This document shows positions 32,931 through 45,055 of a DNA stretch of 64,000 nucleotides, in pieces. The number at the start of each line of letters is the position of its first letter. The first letter of the stretch is position 1. The position numbers and the translations under genes were made by a program. Source of the stretch: Brasenia schreberi (taxonomy: Eukaryota; Streptophyta; Magnoliopsida; Nymphaeales; Cabombaceae); the NCBI GenBank assembly GCA_036023115.1, contig JAYKKT010000079.1:7735501-7799500 (forward strand), in the 5' to 3' direction. A model generated the notes under the pieces. That model saw nothing but the letters and a program-made list of their open reading frames with translations. It searched no databases and was not told the origin of the DNA.

Positions 32931-34820
32931 ACCGCACAATAAGTATAACATATGGCAGTTGTATTTTTTCTATAAATGAGAAATTGATACAATATCATAA
33001 GCCATAAAATAGTAGGAAGAAACCATTGTACTTGATTCGACTAAAGTGATCGAGTGGAAGATGTAAGTTATACATAAATCGTTACTTTCGGCCCCGTAAC
33101 ATGCACTCATGAAATCAAGGTAAACGGGGTCTATCTTTCCTAATTTCTTGAGATACATTTTTCATTAAACAAAACGGTTTACAAAATAAAATGTTTTTAT
33201 TTACTAATATAAGGAAGAAATCTCAAAGTCGTTTCTCCTAATCTAATTGTGAAAAAACCTAAAATGGACTATACAATGGGGATAGAAAGCCTAATATATA
33301 TACAAGAAAAAACAAGAGATTATCCCTTTTCTGAAAGCCTTTTAGAAGGAAACGGTGCCGTGATTCTCAATCTCGCGACTCTTGCTTCCGAGATCTACTC
33401 TTGCATCTGCTATCCTTCATGTTCTCGATTCTACATGAAACTTATAACAATCTGCCGTGATATTACCCTTCTTGTTATATTAATTATAAACTTTATCTTT
33501 GTTCATTGTAATGGTGACTGGTACCATGTTTCAACGTTCCACTTACAACAAGTCCTCATCTAATTTACTACTCACTCAATGCATTACCTAATTTGTCTTT
33601 ATTTAATAAACCGCCTTTCACATCTTCATATGACAACTCATCTCTTACATAAATCAAGGTTTCTCTTAAAATCTTGTAAAATCTATGTGCAGAAGGTACC
33701 TCAATCTTCACCCTTTCATACTTCAAATCATTCACTACACTCACTGATATGAGTTCTAGATGTGCCTTCTGTCAAACAGAGAGTATACTGCTACTTTAAC
33801 ACAAGATTATTTACCGACAACCGTCATATAGAGGGTTTTCAACCTTTTTCTTGTGTCTATTGCCTTTGTCTATATGAAAGTCTCTTGAAGGACATTTTCT
33901 GAGGCACAAATACATCCACTATACCTATGAACTCTCCAAACACGACCATCTTCTAACCATTTTGAATCAAAATGTCCTTTATTTGTAGTTGCCAAAGACC
34001 GAAGTTCATGTTTCCATCAAACTTCTTGGGTATCAAACTTCACGGTGTTCATCATATCGTAAATGATCTTCACTAGAAGAGACTTCGGCCAGAACAAACT
34101 ATCGTAGAAAGATCTAAAACTGCAGTACCACCTTCTCTTAAAATAGCCAATAGAAATAAGAAAATTATTGATTTGTGGCAACAGAAATAAGCTTCAAGTG
34201 ACCTCATTTTCTTCAACAAATGATCGGTCCTTATGTGAAAGTTTAGCTAAAGTAACCTGGCAACAACTCGACAATAAAAACTCACGATATTTGACCTCTT
34301 TCCCCTTTAATTGTTTTGCCACCAACTTTTTGACAGAGGAAAAAATAGTACAAACTCTGTTTCGTTAAATACACCCTGTTGCAGAAAACCAAAAGCACAG
34401 AATCAAGAGAAGAAACTAACTTGAAATCACTACCATATTCTAGTTACAATCAGAGCACGGGAAATACTGACAAAGCAGCAGCATACTGAATCAAAATGCC
34501 AAAACTAACCACCAAACTATTAGGAGAATAGAAAAGTCAAAAACACGAGCAAGAAGAGAAGAAGATGAGGAACATGGAGACTGATCAACGTGGTTTGGCA
34601 ACGACGTTGTCGCCACAACTACAATATGGACAAGGGAGGGGAGTCTTCATTTTATTCATATAACCAACAACAAACTCAAAAGGGCAACACAAGAGAGGCA
34701 ATACCAAGATGCAGTCGCACTAGCTTTCAAGAGGAAAACTCTCACAAACCCGAATGTGACAGAACATATTTAAACTCACGATAACATAAAGCCACAGACA
34801 CCCAAGAGAAGAGAATGATG
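32931..34820. other. Intergenic/unclassified sequence between two copia elements
   Basis: I see no convincing gene. A 104-codon open frame at 33249-33563 lacks motifs. It lies where the 3' LTR of copia relic 1 would be expected, but no partner LTR was found. The remainder is AT-rich and has no strong repeat. Confidence 0.4.
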
Positions 34821-35476
34821 TGTTTGGTAAAACCCATACACATACATGCATAATAACATTAACTAATGTAAACATGTCCCAATCATAAATAACAGTCGCA
34901 GATCCAAAATAAACAATAATCAAGCCGTACAGAAAACAAAAATAAAAGCAAAAGCAAAATCAGAAACTTATATGTGTGAGTGGACCTTGCAGACTTCCCT
35001 TAAAGAAATCATTGTCTCGCTATGAGTACGGGTACCTGCATCTTCCTCTTAAGATAAAACACACATATAACGCGAAGATGATATTCATGTTATTCTCAAT
35101 TGTCCCGTCTTATCCGGAACCGCCCCACCTTATCTCTATCCATGATTGTGAAACTTTTGACCGTTAGATCAAAAGTTTTTCATGTAAAAAGATAGATCAA
35201 AGCCAAAGCCCGACGTGCGTGAGCGTGCGTATATGGTATAATATATTATCCCCAAGCTCTCTAAAATAAGGTTTATGAGCTACCAACTATATAAAAGGAC
35301 ATGTGAGTTTGTCACATCCATCAATATGAGACTAAACTTTGTCTCATCGTGATCATCTTTCACAAAAGTCCCTCATATATTACTTTTTATACTTTAGAAC
35401 TTTTACATATATTAATTAAATATATAGGGATACTAGCATGTATTTAATGCATATTAAATGCACATCAAATCCAACA
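34821..35476 (-). repeat. Copia element 2, 3' LTR
   Basis: It pairs with 39995-40565. The left end is placed by similarity between TGTTTGGTAAAACCCATACACATACATGC here and TGTTGGTAAAATCCATAGACATACATAC in the other LTR. The minus-strand start TGTTGGATTTG at 35476 is firm; the other end is uncertain by some bases. Confidence 0.78.
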
Positions 35477-36430
35477 ATTCCTACAAAGTCCTTAAGTGTA
35501 AAACCAATCCAACCATCATATTATGCTTTTAGTAATGGTACCTTCCAATTTGAACCACTACTTGAGTTATCCAATATTACCCTTATACAAACTAGGTGAA
35601 CATACATCTTGAACCTGAAGGGTGTAAAGGTATCTATTGGTAACAATATAATAAAAGGCCATGGTGTGATCTATAAGAGTGATGCATTAATGGCTATGCA
35701 TTCATATCCTGTATCATGATTTACTTTAGAAAACAATCCAATTCCCCTACTACGGTCGCACAATGTCAATCACTTAGTTGGACATCTCCAAGGATGTAAT
35801 GCTAGCATCTTGTTCTAGGACTCGATCTTATTCAGATAATATTCTCTTACTAAACTTGCAGTCATGATAGTTTAAGTTTAGGTGTGATATAAATTTGCTA
35901 AATATCTCATTCAAATATTAGTGTGATCTAAACTTGCTAAAAGTATCATATAATACAAAGTAGCATCCTATTCACCCAATAGCTTGTTATTACCACATTT
36001 AACCTATTTCATGAGATATGTACTCAGTTAGGTTGGGTTATTACTGCTTATAAATAAATCATGGTTTTCAGTCTCATCTACAATCTCAATTTCTCAACTA
36101 AGGCTAGAGATAGACCTTTAGTTAAAAGATCAACTGTGTTATCTTTGGATAAAATAAAATCTACAACTATGACACCATTAGACACAAAAGTCTTTACAAA
36201 CTTCAGTTTGACTTAGATGTGTCTCTTTTACTTTTAGTTGTACTTGCAATTACTGATCTTAGCAATTGTAATCATGCTATCACAATGTATTGAAATTGTA
36301 GGAAGCGACTTGTTTACCATAGGTAAATTGGACATAAGTCCCTTAAGTCATTCAACTTTCAATCTAGTCTCATCCAAATCACAAAGTTTTGCCTCAAAGG
36401 TAGAACGAGCCAAAATAGTATATTTCTTGG
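35477..36430 (-). pseudogene. Copia element 2 RNase H C-terminal and 3' untranslated remnant
   Basis: This lies between the 3' LTR and the readable RNase H frame. Antisense text matches the end of copia RNase H only weakly, with many stops. No other gene is visible. Confidence 0.45.
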
Positions 36431-36434
36431 ATTT

Positions 36435-36704
36435 CTAGGTAACAACGCCACCACCCACAAGAAGTACATATCTAGTATCTCCATTACTCATAGAATTATT
36501 TGTTATCCAACTAGCATCACTAAATCCTTCAAGAACTGAAGGATCTTTATCGTAATGCAGTCCAAAGAAAATCGTTCCCTTCACATAGTAAAACACTTTG
36601 TCTAGAGCTTCCCAATGGGTTCTATCCGAACAACTGATATATTTACTCAACTTACACATAACAAATGTAATATCTAGTCGTGTATAGTTGGTTAGATATA
36701 TCAA
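36435..36704 (-). pseudogene. Copia element 2 RNase H
   Basis: The 89-codon frame contains YLTNYTRLDITFVMCKLSKY, then HWEALDKVFYYVKGTI and GFSDASWITN. These are the conserved C-terminal RT/RNase H motifs of plant copia (TRPDI, VLRYLKGT, YSDADWA-type). It is separated from RT by a short stop-containing gap. Confidence 0.85.
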
Positions 36705-36725
36705 ACTATTGATAATTTAAGAATA

Positions 36726-37262
36726 TCATAGTTGAGATAAAGGAATACCACTTTCATTCTTATACAAAGCCTTAGATGAACTATATGGAGTCTTAACAAG
36801 TCTATAGTTTGTATATCCAAATCTCTCTAAAACTTTCTCAATATAGAGAGATCGAGAGATTACTATATCATTAGTAGACCTTGTAATTTTAAGCCATAAA
36901 ATCATATTAGCTACACCCATATGCTTCATCTCAAGCTTACTATATAAGAATGACTTGGTCTCCTTTACTATTCTCATATCATAACCAAACAATAATATAT
37001 TATCTACATATAAGCAAAGAATGATGAAAACATTATTATTCGACTTGCAATAGACACACTTATTATAATCATTAGAAACAAAGTTGAAAGATGATATCAC
37101 ATAATCAAACTTTTTATGCCATTGTTTAGGGGCTTGTTTCAAACCATATAATGATTTAATAAGCTTACACACCTTAAACTCATTCTCATAAAACACAAAT
37201 CCCTCTAGATGGTCTATATAATTTTTTCTATGGAGGTCACCATATAGAAAAATAATTTTCAC
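36726..37262 (-). pseudogene. Copia element 2 reverse transcriptase, YVDN variant
   Basis: The 178-codon frame carries FLYGDLHRKNYIDHLEGFV, then KSLYGLKQAPKQWHKKFD, then LYVDNILLFGYD. It is the RVT_2 family. The second catalytic aspartate of the YVDD box is asparagine, which should abolish polymerase activity. Upstream RT sequence continues in broken frames to about 37560. Confidence 0.88.
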
Positions 37263-37685
37263 ATCAATCTGATAGATTGTGAGGTCACCATGATATAAGC
37301 ACTGAGATAGTGGTCATTTGGAAAATTAGAGAATAGGTATCAAAAAAATCTATTTCTTCCTATTGTGTGTATCCCTTAGCAACTAGTCTAGCCTTATACT
37401 TATTGATTGTTTCATCTGCATTTAGTTTCTTCTTACAAATCTACTTGCAACCCATAGTAGAACAAGTAGGAGATGAATTTATCAATTCTCAAGTATCATT
37501 AGAAAGAATTGACTAAATTTCGTCATTAACAACTTTCTTCCAAAATTTAACCTCGAGTAAGGTCATAGTCTGTTGAAAGCACATAGGACCATCCTCGATA
37601 TTGAAAATAACAAAGTCACTTCTAAAGTATTTTGATATCCTAAGCCGTTTACTTCTCCTTGGTTCAGTTATTTCCTCATAGTCAT

Positions 37686-38589
37686 CTAATTTGGAAACAA
37701 CATAATCAGGATCACCCCGATATTTGTCATTCTTTCTATATGATCAAAGAATGTAGCATCACGTAGCTCAACAATTATGTTAACAAATATACTAAAAATA
37801 TCAGATCTAATGATCAAGAATTTATATGCATAGCTTATTTTCATGTAATCCAAAAATATAACATCCACTATTTTAGGTCTCAATTTATTTCTCTTATGTT
37901 CAAGGATAAGTACTTTCGCAAGACACCCCACACTTTGAGATATTTGAGACTAATCTTTCAACCCTTCCAAAACTCAAAGGGACTACTTTCCTTAAGCTTA
38001 TTGAGAACTCTATTAAGAATATGATAAGCCATATTTAAAACTTTCCTCCACATGTAGGTAGGTAACCAAAAACTTTGAAGTAAAACATTAACCATATCAT
38101 AAATGGTTTTATTCTTCTGTTCAACTATCCTATTAGACTGAAGAGAGTATGCAACAGTAACCTCATGAACAATACCATTGTTTTGATATTATACTTAAAA
38201 AAGATTTTAGGTATACTATCCTCCCCTATCATACCTTAATCATTTAAGTACCTTACATGTTTGAGTTTGTGCTTCATTTCTAAATATTTGAAACTTTTCC
38301 GAAGCTTCATCTTTACTTTTAAGTAAGTAAATATAATAGTATCTACTACAATAATCAATAAATATAATAAATATTTTTTGTTATCCCTTGTAGTCATCCC
38401 ATTGAATTTACAAATATTAGTGTGTACCAAATCCAATATCTCAGATTTCTTTTCAATCGTATAGAAAGGTTTCTTAGGTTGCTTCGCTTGCACATATATA
38501 TCATATTTGTATTTTCTAGATATGTCACTTTTAGGGATAAGATTTAAATTCATCATTCTTTTTACGAAATCAAAGTTTACATGACCCAA
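37686..38589 (-). pseudogene. Copia element 2 integrase and GAG-pre-integrase
   Basis: The frame 38236-38589 starts GHVNFDFVKRMMNLNLIPK (GAG-pre-integrase) and continues into EILDLVHTNICKFNGMTTR. The integrase core lies in 37950-38240 with stops. The frame 37686-37931 has MGCLAKVLILEHKRNKLRPK followed by VNIIVELRDATFFDHI, the conserved integrase C-terminal segment of this copia group. The DDE triad is not intact. Confidence 0.8.
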
Positions 38590-38599
38590 CCTAGCATGT

Positions 38600-39990
38600 C
38601 ATATATCAGATGATTCAACATTGCACATAGAAGAAGAAGAATATGAAGCAGAAGTAGAGGCTTTATTATCATTAAAATTCATATAACAATCAATAATTGG
38701 TTCTACATGAATTTTAAACGGATCCTCTACATCACATAAATAGCCCTTCCCAAAGAAATATCCAGTATTAAGTCGTGTAATGATGACTTTATTATATTTA
38801 TAATCTAATCTTAATCCTTTCCTAACTAAAGCAAGACTACTTAGGATATTCTAGTGAATCGTTGGAATGTGTCTAACTCCCTTAAGAGTTAGAACCTTTC
38901 TCGAAGAAAACTTTAAGTCTACACGCCCTTCGCCCTTGACTTCAACAGTCAAATGATCCCCTAAGGTCATTATTTGCCCACAAATAGCCTGATAAGCAAA
39001 GATTGGTCAACACATACATGCACATTAGCCTCAATGTCTATTATCCAATATTATGACACGTAAATAAAAAAGAGTTGGGGTTTAAGGGATAGATACCCAT
39101 CAATAGTTGGTGCAACGATTAGTACTATGTTGACCATGGATCCTTCAACGGTTTTCTTGGATTTCTTAGAGAGACAATCCCTCTTCCAATTTCCAACCTA
39201 ACCACACAGCCAATACAGTTTGTTTTTGGGTTTCTTTTAGATTTTGGTTTTTAGTTTATGATTTTTCAATTTTTTCTTATGATCACTAAGTTGTTTCTTT
39301 CCGACCGTTAGGTTAACCATAGAGGTGTTGTATAAAGGCATAACGAATTTTTGACTATTATGCTCTTCTTCTATTGTTATGTCAACCATAAGATCATAAA
39401 TGATCGTTTTATCCTTCTTATGCTTAAGATCTAAGCTGAAACCCTCTCAATACTTAGGAAATTTCTCTATAATAGATATAACAATAAACTTGTTAGGAAG
39501 TTTCATTTCAGCTTCCTTCAAACCATGGCATAAAAACTGAAACTCGTGGACCAGTTCGATTATAGATTTTCCCTCTACTATTTGATACTTAAGGAACTTG
39601 ACCACATAATACTTTTCAACACCGAAGTCTTCAGTATTGTATTTCTAATCCAAGGTAGCCCACAAATCTTTCGTTGTTGTGAAAGGGGAAGAATTATATA
39701 CATCAAATAAAATACTTGATAGGATCGATAAAATACAACGACGACATAGGGTATCCTTCTCCTTCTACTTGACGATTATATCCAAGCTTCTAGGGTTAGC
39801 ATCATCGGGTTGGGGATAATCTGACTCGATATACAGATGCAGTCCTAAAATGGTTAACCAAATTTTTATAAGTTGCTGTCAGCGTTTAAAATGTGAACTA
39901 ATAAACTTTTTTAGCATCAAGGTCAAGTCGACCTTAGGTCGAAGGGTAGCAGTCATAGACATGTTTACTACGGTAAAAAATAATTTCTCT
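38600..39990 (-). pseudogene. gag: Copia element 2 gag/protease remnant
   Basis: Antisense reading shows a broken zinc knuckle (about 39185-39225) and a lysine-rich stretch before it. Protease-like WIIDIEAN near 39030 is the counterpart of the DSGA loop. All frames are interrupted. The ORF lines on the plus strand here are shadows. Confidence 0.55.
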
Positions 39991-39994
39991 AAAA

Positions 39995-40565
39995 CTGTTG
40001 GTAAAATCCATAGACATACATACATAATAACATAATATATAATAAACGTAAACATACTCCAATCATAAACAACAACCGCAGATCCAAAATAAGCTATAAT
40101 CAAGCTGTACAAAAAACAAAAGCAAAAGCAAAATCAAAAACTTATCTTTCCGAGTCACCCTTGCAGATTTGCCTTAGATAAATAAGTGCTTCACTATGAG
40201 TACGTATAGGTATCTCCGCCTTCCTGTTATGATAAAACACACACACAACTCGAAGAGTACATACCTAGCTTCGAGTTAACCTCGAACACACCTCAATCGC
40301 CTATGCGTGTATGCACATGTGTGGTATAGTATGTCCTCCCCAATCTCTTTGAACTAAGGTTCATGAGGTATCAACTATATAAAAAAATATGTAGGTTTGT
40401 CAAATTCATCAATATGGGACTAAACTTTATCTCATCTTGATCATCTTTCGCAAAGGTCCCCTCATATGTTACTTTTTACACTTTTAGATTTTTACATATA
40501 TTAATTAAATATATAAAGATACTAACATGCATTTAGTGCACATTAAATGCACATCAAATCCAACA
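39995..40565 (-). repeat. Copia element 2, 5' LTR
   Basis: Shares the GTGGTATAGTATG...CCCCAA(T/G)CTCT block, AGTTTGTCA, ACTAAACTTT(A/G)TCTCATC and TTTACATATATTAATTAAATATATA with 35220-35450. The minus-strand start is at 40565. No clear primer-binding site is left at the inner end. Confidence 0.78.
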
Positions 40566-41400
40566 TGGATTTTGGCATACAATGCTTAACATAAAGAGCT
40601 CTCTCAAAATCTCCCTCGAGAACCTCCATACAACACCTTGAGCCTCACGGTGGAAATCTCTCTAATTACAACCCTCACTTCACATTTACAAAGGGCAGGC
40701 CCCCGACATGATAGAAAGTGAGATCCTATTTTATTATGAGTTTCTGAAATACAAAAATTCTAAAAAGTTTCAACGTATTTCAATATAGATGAAATATATT
40801 AATGTTTCCCATAAAAGTAATAGGAAACATATACAAATATATTATCCATCTTAGCGGCATAAACAAATAGCTTATAAAGAAGGGAAGCACTCCATTGCAT
40901 TGTTACTACAATAATATCATGGGGGAACTTCACTTTACTACCCGGCGATTTGTTCTTAGTAGTGCTTAGTGCTTACTGACCGAGTATTGAAACAATGACC
41001 AACAAAATCAAAGAGAGGCACTTACCACTAGGCCAAACGCCCATTTGGTAAAAATTTAAGAATGATTTCACATAAACATGGTGTTCGTACAATTTAACGA
41101 TGGATTTAGTCCCTATCTGTGACTACATGAAAGTCATAAAGTCATATGAATAAGGCTCGTTAAAGAACGGATTAATTAATATGAAAAATAAAAATAACAT
41201 AAAAGAATATAAAGTTAAAAGAATAATTAATTAAATTATTATCATAAAAGAAATTAATTAATACAATAATTCCTATGCAATTATAATTCACATCAAACAA
41301 TAATTAATTAAATTTATTAGAGCGTCGTCACATGAGTTTGCTTCTGTACAAGCAATGGAGATGTACATTTAGAAAAGAATACCTCAGAGTTCAAGCCATG
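40566..41400. other. AT-rich intergenic sequence downstream of the gene
   Basis: I see no gene, LTR or transposase motif. Runs of AATTAATTAA near 41170-41320 are simple AT-rich sequence. It includes the presumed 3' flank of the minus-strand gene ending at 41763. Confidence 0.5.
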
Positions 41401-41762
41401 GGCAATGATCATGTACGCGCGGTTTGGGGCTTCAGTTCAAATTATTTTACGTGTTCACAGTTTCAGCCCTGGTTGTGTATTTTCAATATTGATGCACCCG
41501 TTAAATAAAAGCATCCGGAACGACCTAGACCGGGACATCAAGGTGGAAAGTTCAGTTCATACCCACAACTAACCTTAAGAAACGAGCTCCAAATTATTAC
41601 GGAATTAACACCAATAGCACAGAAGAAGAACAAGAGTCTTGCGGAAAGCTATGAAATTAGATGAAGGACCGACTATAATCGGGAGACGCCTGTTATTTTC
41701 CACGAAATATTTCGTTAAATCTTGAATCCTTTCCCAGGTTCGTAGCAACTACCCAGATACAA

Positions 41763-42749
41763 TTATTGATCGATGACGGTTCTTGAAGCTGGAGGCCTAT
41801 GACGATGGCTCCGACCCAAGAACCCCCCCATGGTAATTCGTTTCTGGTAATCCTTAGGATCGACCCCTGGCATTTGTGCTTGTCGGTCCCTTGCGGGCGG
41901 ATTCTCCCTGATCGTACGTCCAGCGAAGTATAGCCAAATCGCTGTGAGCAGCATGGCTGGAACTCGTCCCCACATCAACGTAGTCCCGAGGCTGATAGCT
42001 AAAACATAGCACAGCCCGACAATCGGACCCAATCTCTTTCTGCATCCGTCGCCGATTTCTTTCGTCGGGATCTGAGATTTCCGAACGTTGATTCGCGGGG
42101 AGGACAAGAGCATGCCATGCCGGGCCTCGGCAGACGTCATCTCAGGTTTGGGGCGGGGTAAGGAGGTGCAGTGCTCCGGCGTGCTGGAAACCGAAGATGA
42201 CGCGGAGGACGATGAGTCCTCTGAGTGAACCGAATTGGTTCTCCTAGCGGGTGAACCGAATCTGCGGCTCCTTTCACTGGGACTTGCAGCCGAAACCGAA
42301 TCTTCAGCGAAGCTATCCCGGCCCTCAAACGACGTGCTCTGGTCTTGATGGATCTTCCCGCCCCGCCCCGATCCCTGAACAAAGAAAGCAAAGAAAACAA
42401 ACAAATCCGATCATTGGTCTAAGAACGCAAAACGAAACCACGAAATGGACAGGGTTCTCGCCTTCATATTGCGGAAGATGGCCGCCTTGATACCGGACAA
42501 CCGATGGGACCTCTTACCGAGGCTTGTGGAAGATCCTACAGACGAACTTTGCTTCAACTCCGGTGACGCAAGCCTTTCCTTTGACGAACGGACTACCTTA
42601 AGGTTGCGAACCCTGGCCTTAGAAACTCCAGCAAGGTTCTCCAGAGATTCAGCATCAGGGCCTTGGCAGAAACAAGCGAGGAACCGGATGGATCTCTTTT
42701 CCTTATTCTTCCGCTCTTCTTCCCCTTTCATGTTCCGTTGGTTCCTCAT
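41763..42749 (-). CDS. Predicted serine-rich protein with C-terminal hydrophobic hairpin (two exons)
   Basis: Exon 1 is 42749-42462 and exon 2 is 42374-41763, giving about 299 residues. The start is the first ATG (MRNQRNMKGEEERKNK); an in-frame TGA lies upstream at 42801-42803. The first ~100 residues are basic. A serine-rich low-complexity stretch (SVHSEDSSSSASSSVSSTPE) follows around residue 155. A hydrophobic pair, GPIVGLCYVLAISLGTTLMW and VPAMLLTAIWLYFAG, lies around residues 215-255, suggesting a membrane hairpin. The basic tail ends RHRPPASRTVIDQ. There is no N-terminal signal peptide. It resembles uncharacterised plant membrane proteins, but I do not recognise a named family. It is the only non-transposon gene I can support, and its codon use and GC content are higher than the surroundings. 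Confidence 0.72.
42375..42461 (-). other. Candidate GC-AG intron of the serine-rich protein gene
   Basis: On the minus strand the donor is ATGAAG/GCGAGA. The acceptor is a strong pyrimidine tract, TTTGCTTTCTTTGTTCAG/GGATCG. The 87-base intron is phase 0. Removing it joins two open frames that each end or begin just beyond these points. No GT donor nearby joins the frames as cleanly. Confidence 0.6.
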
Positions 42750-43002
42750 CTTCACCGTTTCTTCGAGGAGGGCTTGTCTCAAGAGCCCCCTCCAAGAAAC
42801 TCACCCCACTTCGAAAGAAAGAGTCTAAGAAACCGTCCCTCCGTCGTTTCAGATGAGGTGAGGAGACTCGGCGCGTTTGTTGGCGACGCTCGGAACGCAC
42901 AATGAGAATTCTTTGAGTTTCCTTCACCTACTGCCAAGTTCCCTCCCTCTCACTATTTTTAATTGGTTAACTGCATCCTTAGAATTTAACCACTTAGTTA
43001 TC

Positions 43003-43010
43003 GATTTATA
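43003..43010 (-). promoter_or_regulatory. Possible TATA box upstream of the serine-rich protein gene
   Basis: The minus strand reads TTTATTTATAAATC about 255 bases before the ATG. A/T-rich sequence is common here, so this is only suggestive. Confidence 0.3.
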
Positions 43011-43039
43011 AATAAAAAAATCAACAAAGAAGAAAAAAG

Positions 43040-45055
43040 TGTATCAAGCTATTCGCACTAAATGGTGGAACCTCAAAAGCGAGAAGGAAGATATATTTAC
43101 ACAAAAAGTCCTTCAAAGAGAGATGCTTGGAATTACGTTGGTACACCTTGTGATATAGAATAATATGACTATACATATTAGGAAAGTGGCAAAAGATGTG
43201 TTAGGTGAATCTAAGGGAGGTGTACCAGCAAAAAAAGAAGTTTGGTAGTAGAGTGAAAAAGTACAAAATAAAATCAAGGCAAAGAGGGCATGTTATAAAT
43301 TACATTATGGTAAAAAAACTAGTGAAATTTTAGAGCCTTATAAGAATGTAAAGAAGGAAGCGAAAAAGGCCGTCAGTGAACAAAAAACTAAAATTTAGGA
43401 GGATTTATAAAAACGCAACTCAAAAGAGGGTGAAAGAGATATTTTTAGGATAACTAGGACTAAAGCTAAGAAAACTAAATATCTTAATTCTGTTAGATGC
43501 ATCAAAGACGATGAAAAAATTCTAGTGGCAAATGATGATATAAGAAATAAATGGAAAAACCATTTTTATAAACTTTTTAATGAAAATAAAGATGTTAGTA
43601 TTAGCTTAAGATAGTTAGCCAAATCATAAAAGTATATAAACCTTAATTTCTACTGACTATTTTAAAGAATAATCAAGTAGTGGCTCACAAGATTATTTAA
43701 TAAAATATGGAAAAACCAAAAGATGCCCTAAGAATGAAGAGCGAGTACACTTATACCCATTTATAAGAACAAGGGAGATATTAAGAATTGTGTGCATTAT
43801 CGAGGTATCAAGTTAATGAGCCATACTATGAAATTGTGAGAAAGAAATATCGAACGTAGGTTAAGACAAGTATCAAGTAGAACAAATAATCAATTTGGAT
43901 TCATGCTAGGAAAATCTACTGTTGAAGCGATTCACCTTTTAAAACATTTTAGAGTAAAAAAGAAAGATCTTTATATGATATTTATTGATCTAAAAAAAGC
44001 TTACGATAGGGTACCGAGGGAGGTTCTTTGGAGAACCTTGAAAAAATGAGGTATCCCATTGACATACATTAACCTTATAAGAGACATGTACGATGGTACA
44101 AAAACATGTGTGAGGAGGACTCATGAAGGAATGACAGACTTCTTTGAAGTTAATATTAGGTTACATCAAGGATCAACTTTAAGTCCATACTTATTTATAA
44201 TGGTGATTGATGAGTTAACAAAACATATTCAAGATGAAGTACCTTAGTGTATGTTATTTGCAGATGATATTGTATTAGTGGAGGAGTCTAAGGAAAAAGT
44301 TAAATAGAAAATTGAAACTATGGAGAGAAACATTAGAAAGCAAAGGCCTCCGACTTAGAAAAACAAAGACAAAATATATGGAATGTAAGTTTGATCATTT
44401 GGTTACTTTATAGAACATAGAAATTAAAATTGACAATTTTTGCATCACCCAAAAGGAAAGTTTTAAATAGCTAGGGTCAATTTTTTAAAGTGATGAAAGA
44501 ATTGATGGAGATGTTACGCATAGAATTAATGCTTGTTGGTTAAAATGAAGAGGAGTATGAGGTATTCTTTGTGATAATAAGATACCATTAAAGTTAAAAG
44601 GTAAATATTATAGAGCAGCAATTAGACTTGCCATGTTTTATGGTTATGAGTGTTGGGTAGTTAATCATCAACATGTACAAAAGAAGTCTGTGACAGAAAT
44701 GAAGATATTGAGATGGATGAGTGGTCATACAAGAAAAGACCATATATGTAATGAGGTTATTAGAAACAAATTAGGAGTGACACCAATAGAGGATAAAATG
44801 AGAGAATATCGTTTAAGATGGTTTAGACATATAGAAAGAAGATCAAAAGAAAAACCTCTAAGAAGGTATGAAAAACTAAATTTGGAAAGTATTAAAAGAG
44901 GTAGAAGAGGATGACAAAAGTGTTAAAGAAACAATAAAGAATGATCTAGCTTATTGTGAGTTAACCGCTAACATGACACATGATAGGGCTTTGTGGAAAC
45001 AAAGAATCCATGTAGCTGACCTCGTCTAAAAAGAGTTGTCCAAATATACAACAAA
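43040..45055 (+). mobile_element. 5'-truncated RTE-type LINE (plus strand)
   Basis: It starts in the linker before RT (text RTKWWNLK-like, then VAKDVLGESKGGVPAKKEVW at about 43180). It continues through RT to the C-terminal RKDHI..EVIRNKLGVTPIEDKM region and a 3' tail near 45055. RT boxes include FIDLKKAYDRVPREVLW (about 43980) and [11 protein letters not shown] (FADD at 44257-44268). The 5' endonuclease domain is absent, as usual for truncated insertions. Its 5' break lies about 290 bp from the start codon of the neighbouring gene. Confidence 0.82.
43180..44914 (+). pseudogene. LINE reverse transcriptase ORF2 fragment
   Basis: The frame is interrupted by several stops (for example near 43249, 44050, 44248, 44307) and at least two frameshifts. 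The longest clean pieces are TYINLIRDMYDGTKTCVRRT through VIDELTKHIQDEVP (44059-44247) and MFYGYECWVVNHQHVQKKSV through RHIERRSKEKPLRRY (44633-44914). These are typical motifs of plant RTE-clade LINEs. The same family occurs in antisense at 56020-58590. Confidence 0.82.

Larger units (their letters stand above)
34821..40565 (-). mobile_element. Ty1/copia element 2 with two LTRs (minus strand), decayed
   Basis: The minus strand carries, right to left, an LTR (about 39995-40565), gag, protease/GAG-pre-integrase, integrase, RT, RNase H and a second LTR (about 34821-35476). Both LTRs start TGTTGGATTTGATG on the minus strand. They share long blocks, such as the one around CACATTAAATGCACATCAAATCC, with around 10-15% divergence by eye. 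GGACTTTGTAGGAAT just before the 3' LTR start is a plausible degenerate polypurine tract. No clear target duplication was found. The higher LTR divergence makes it much older than copy B. Confidence 0.82.
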
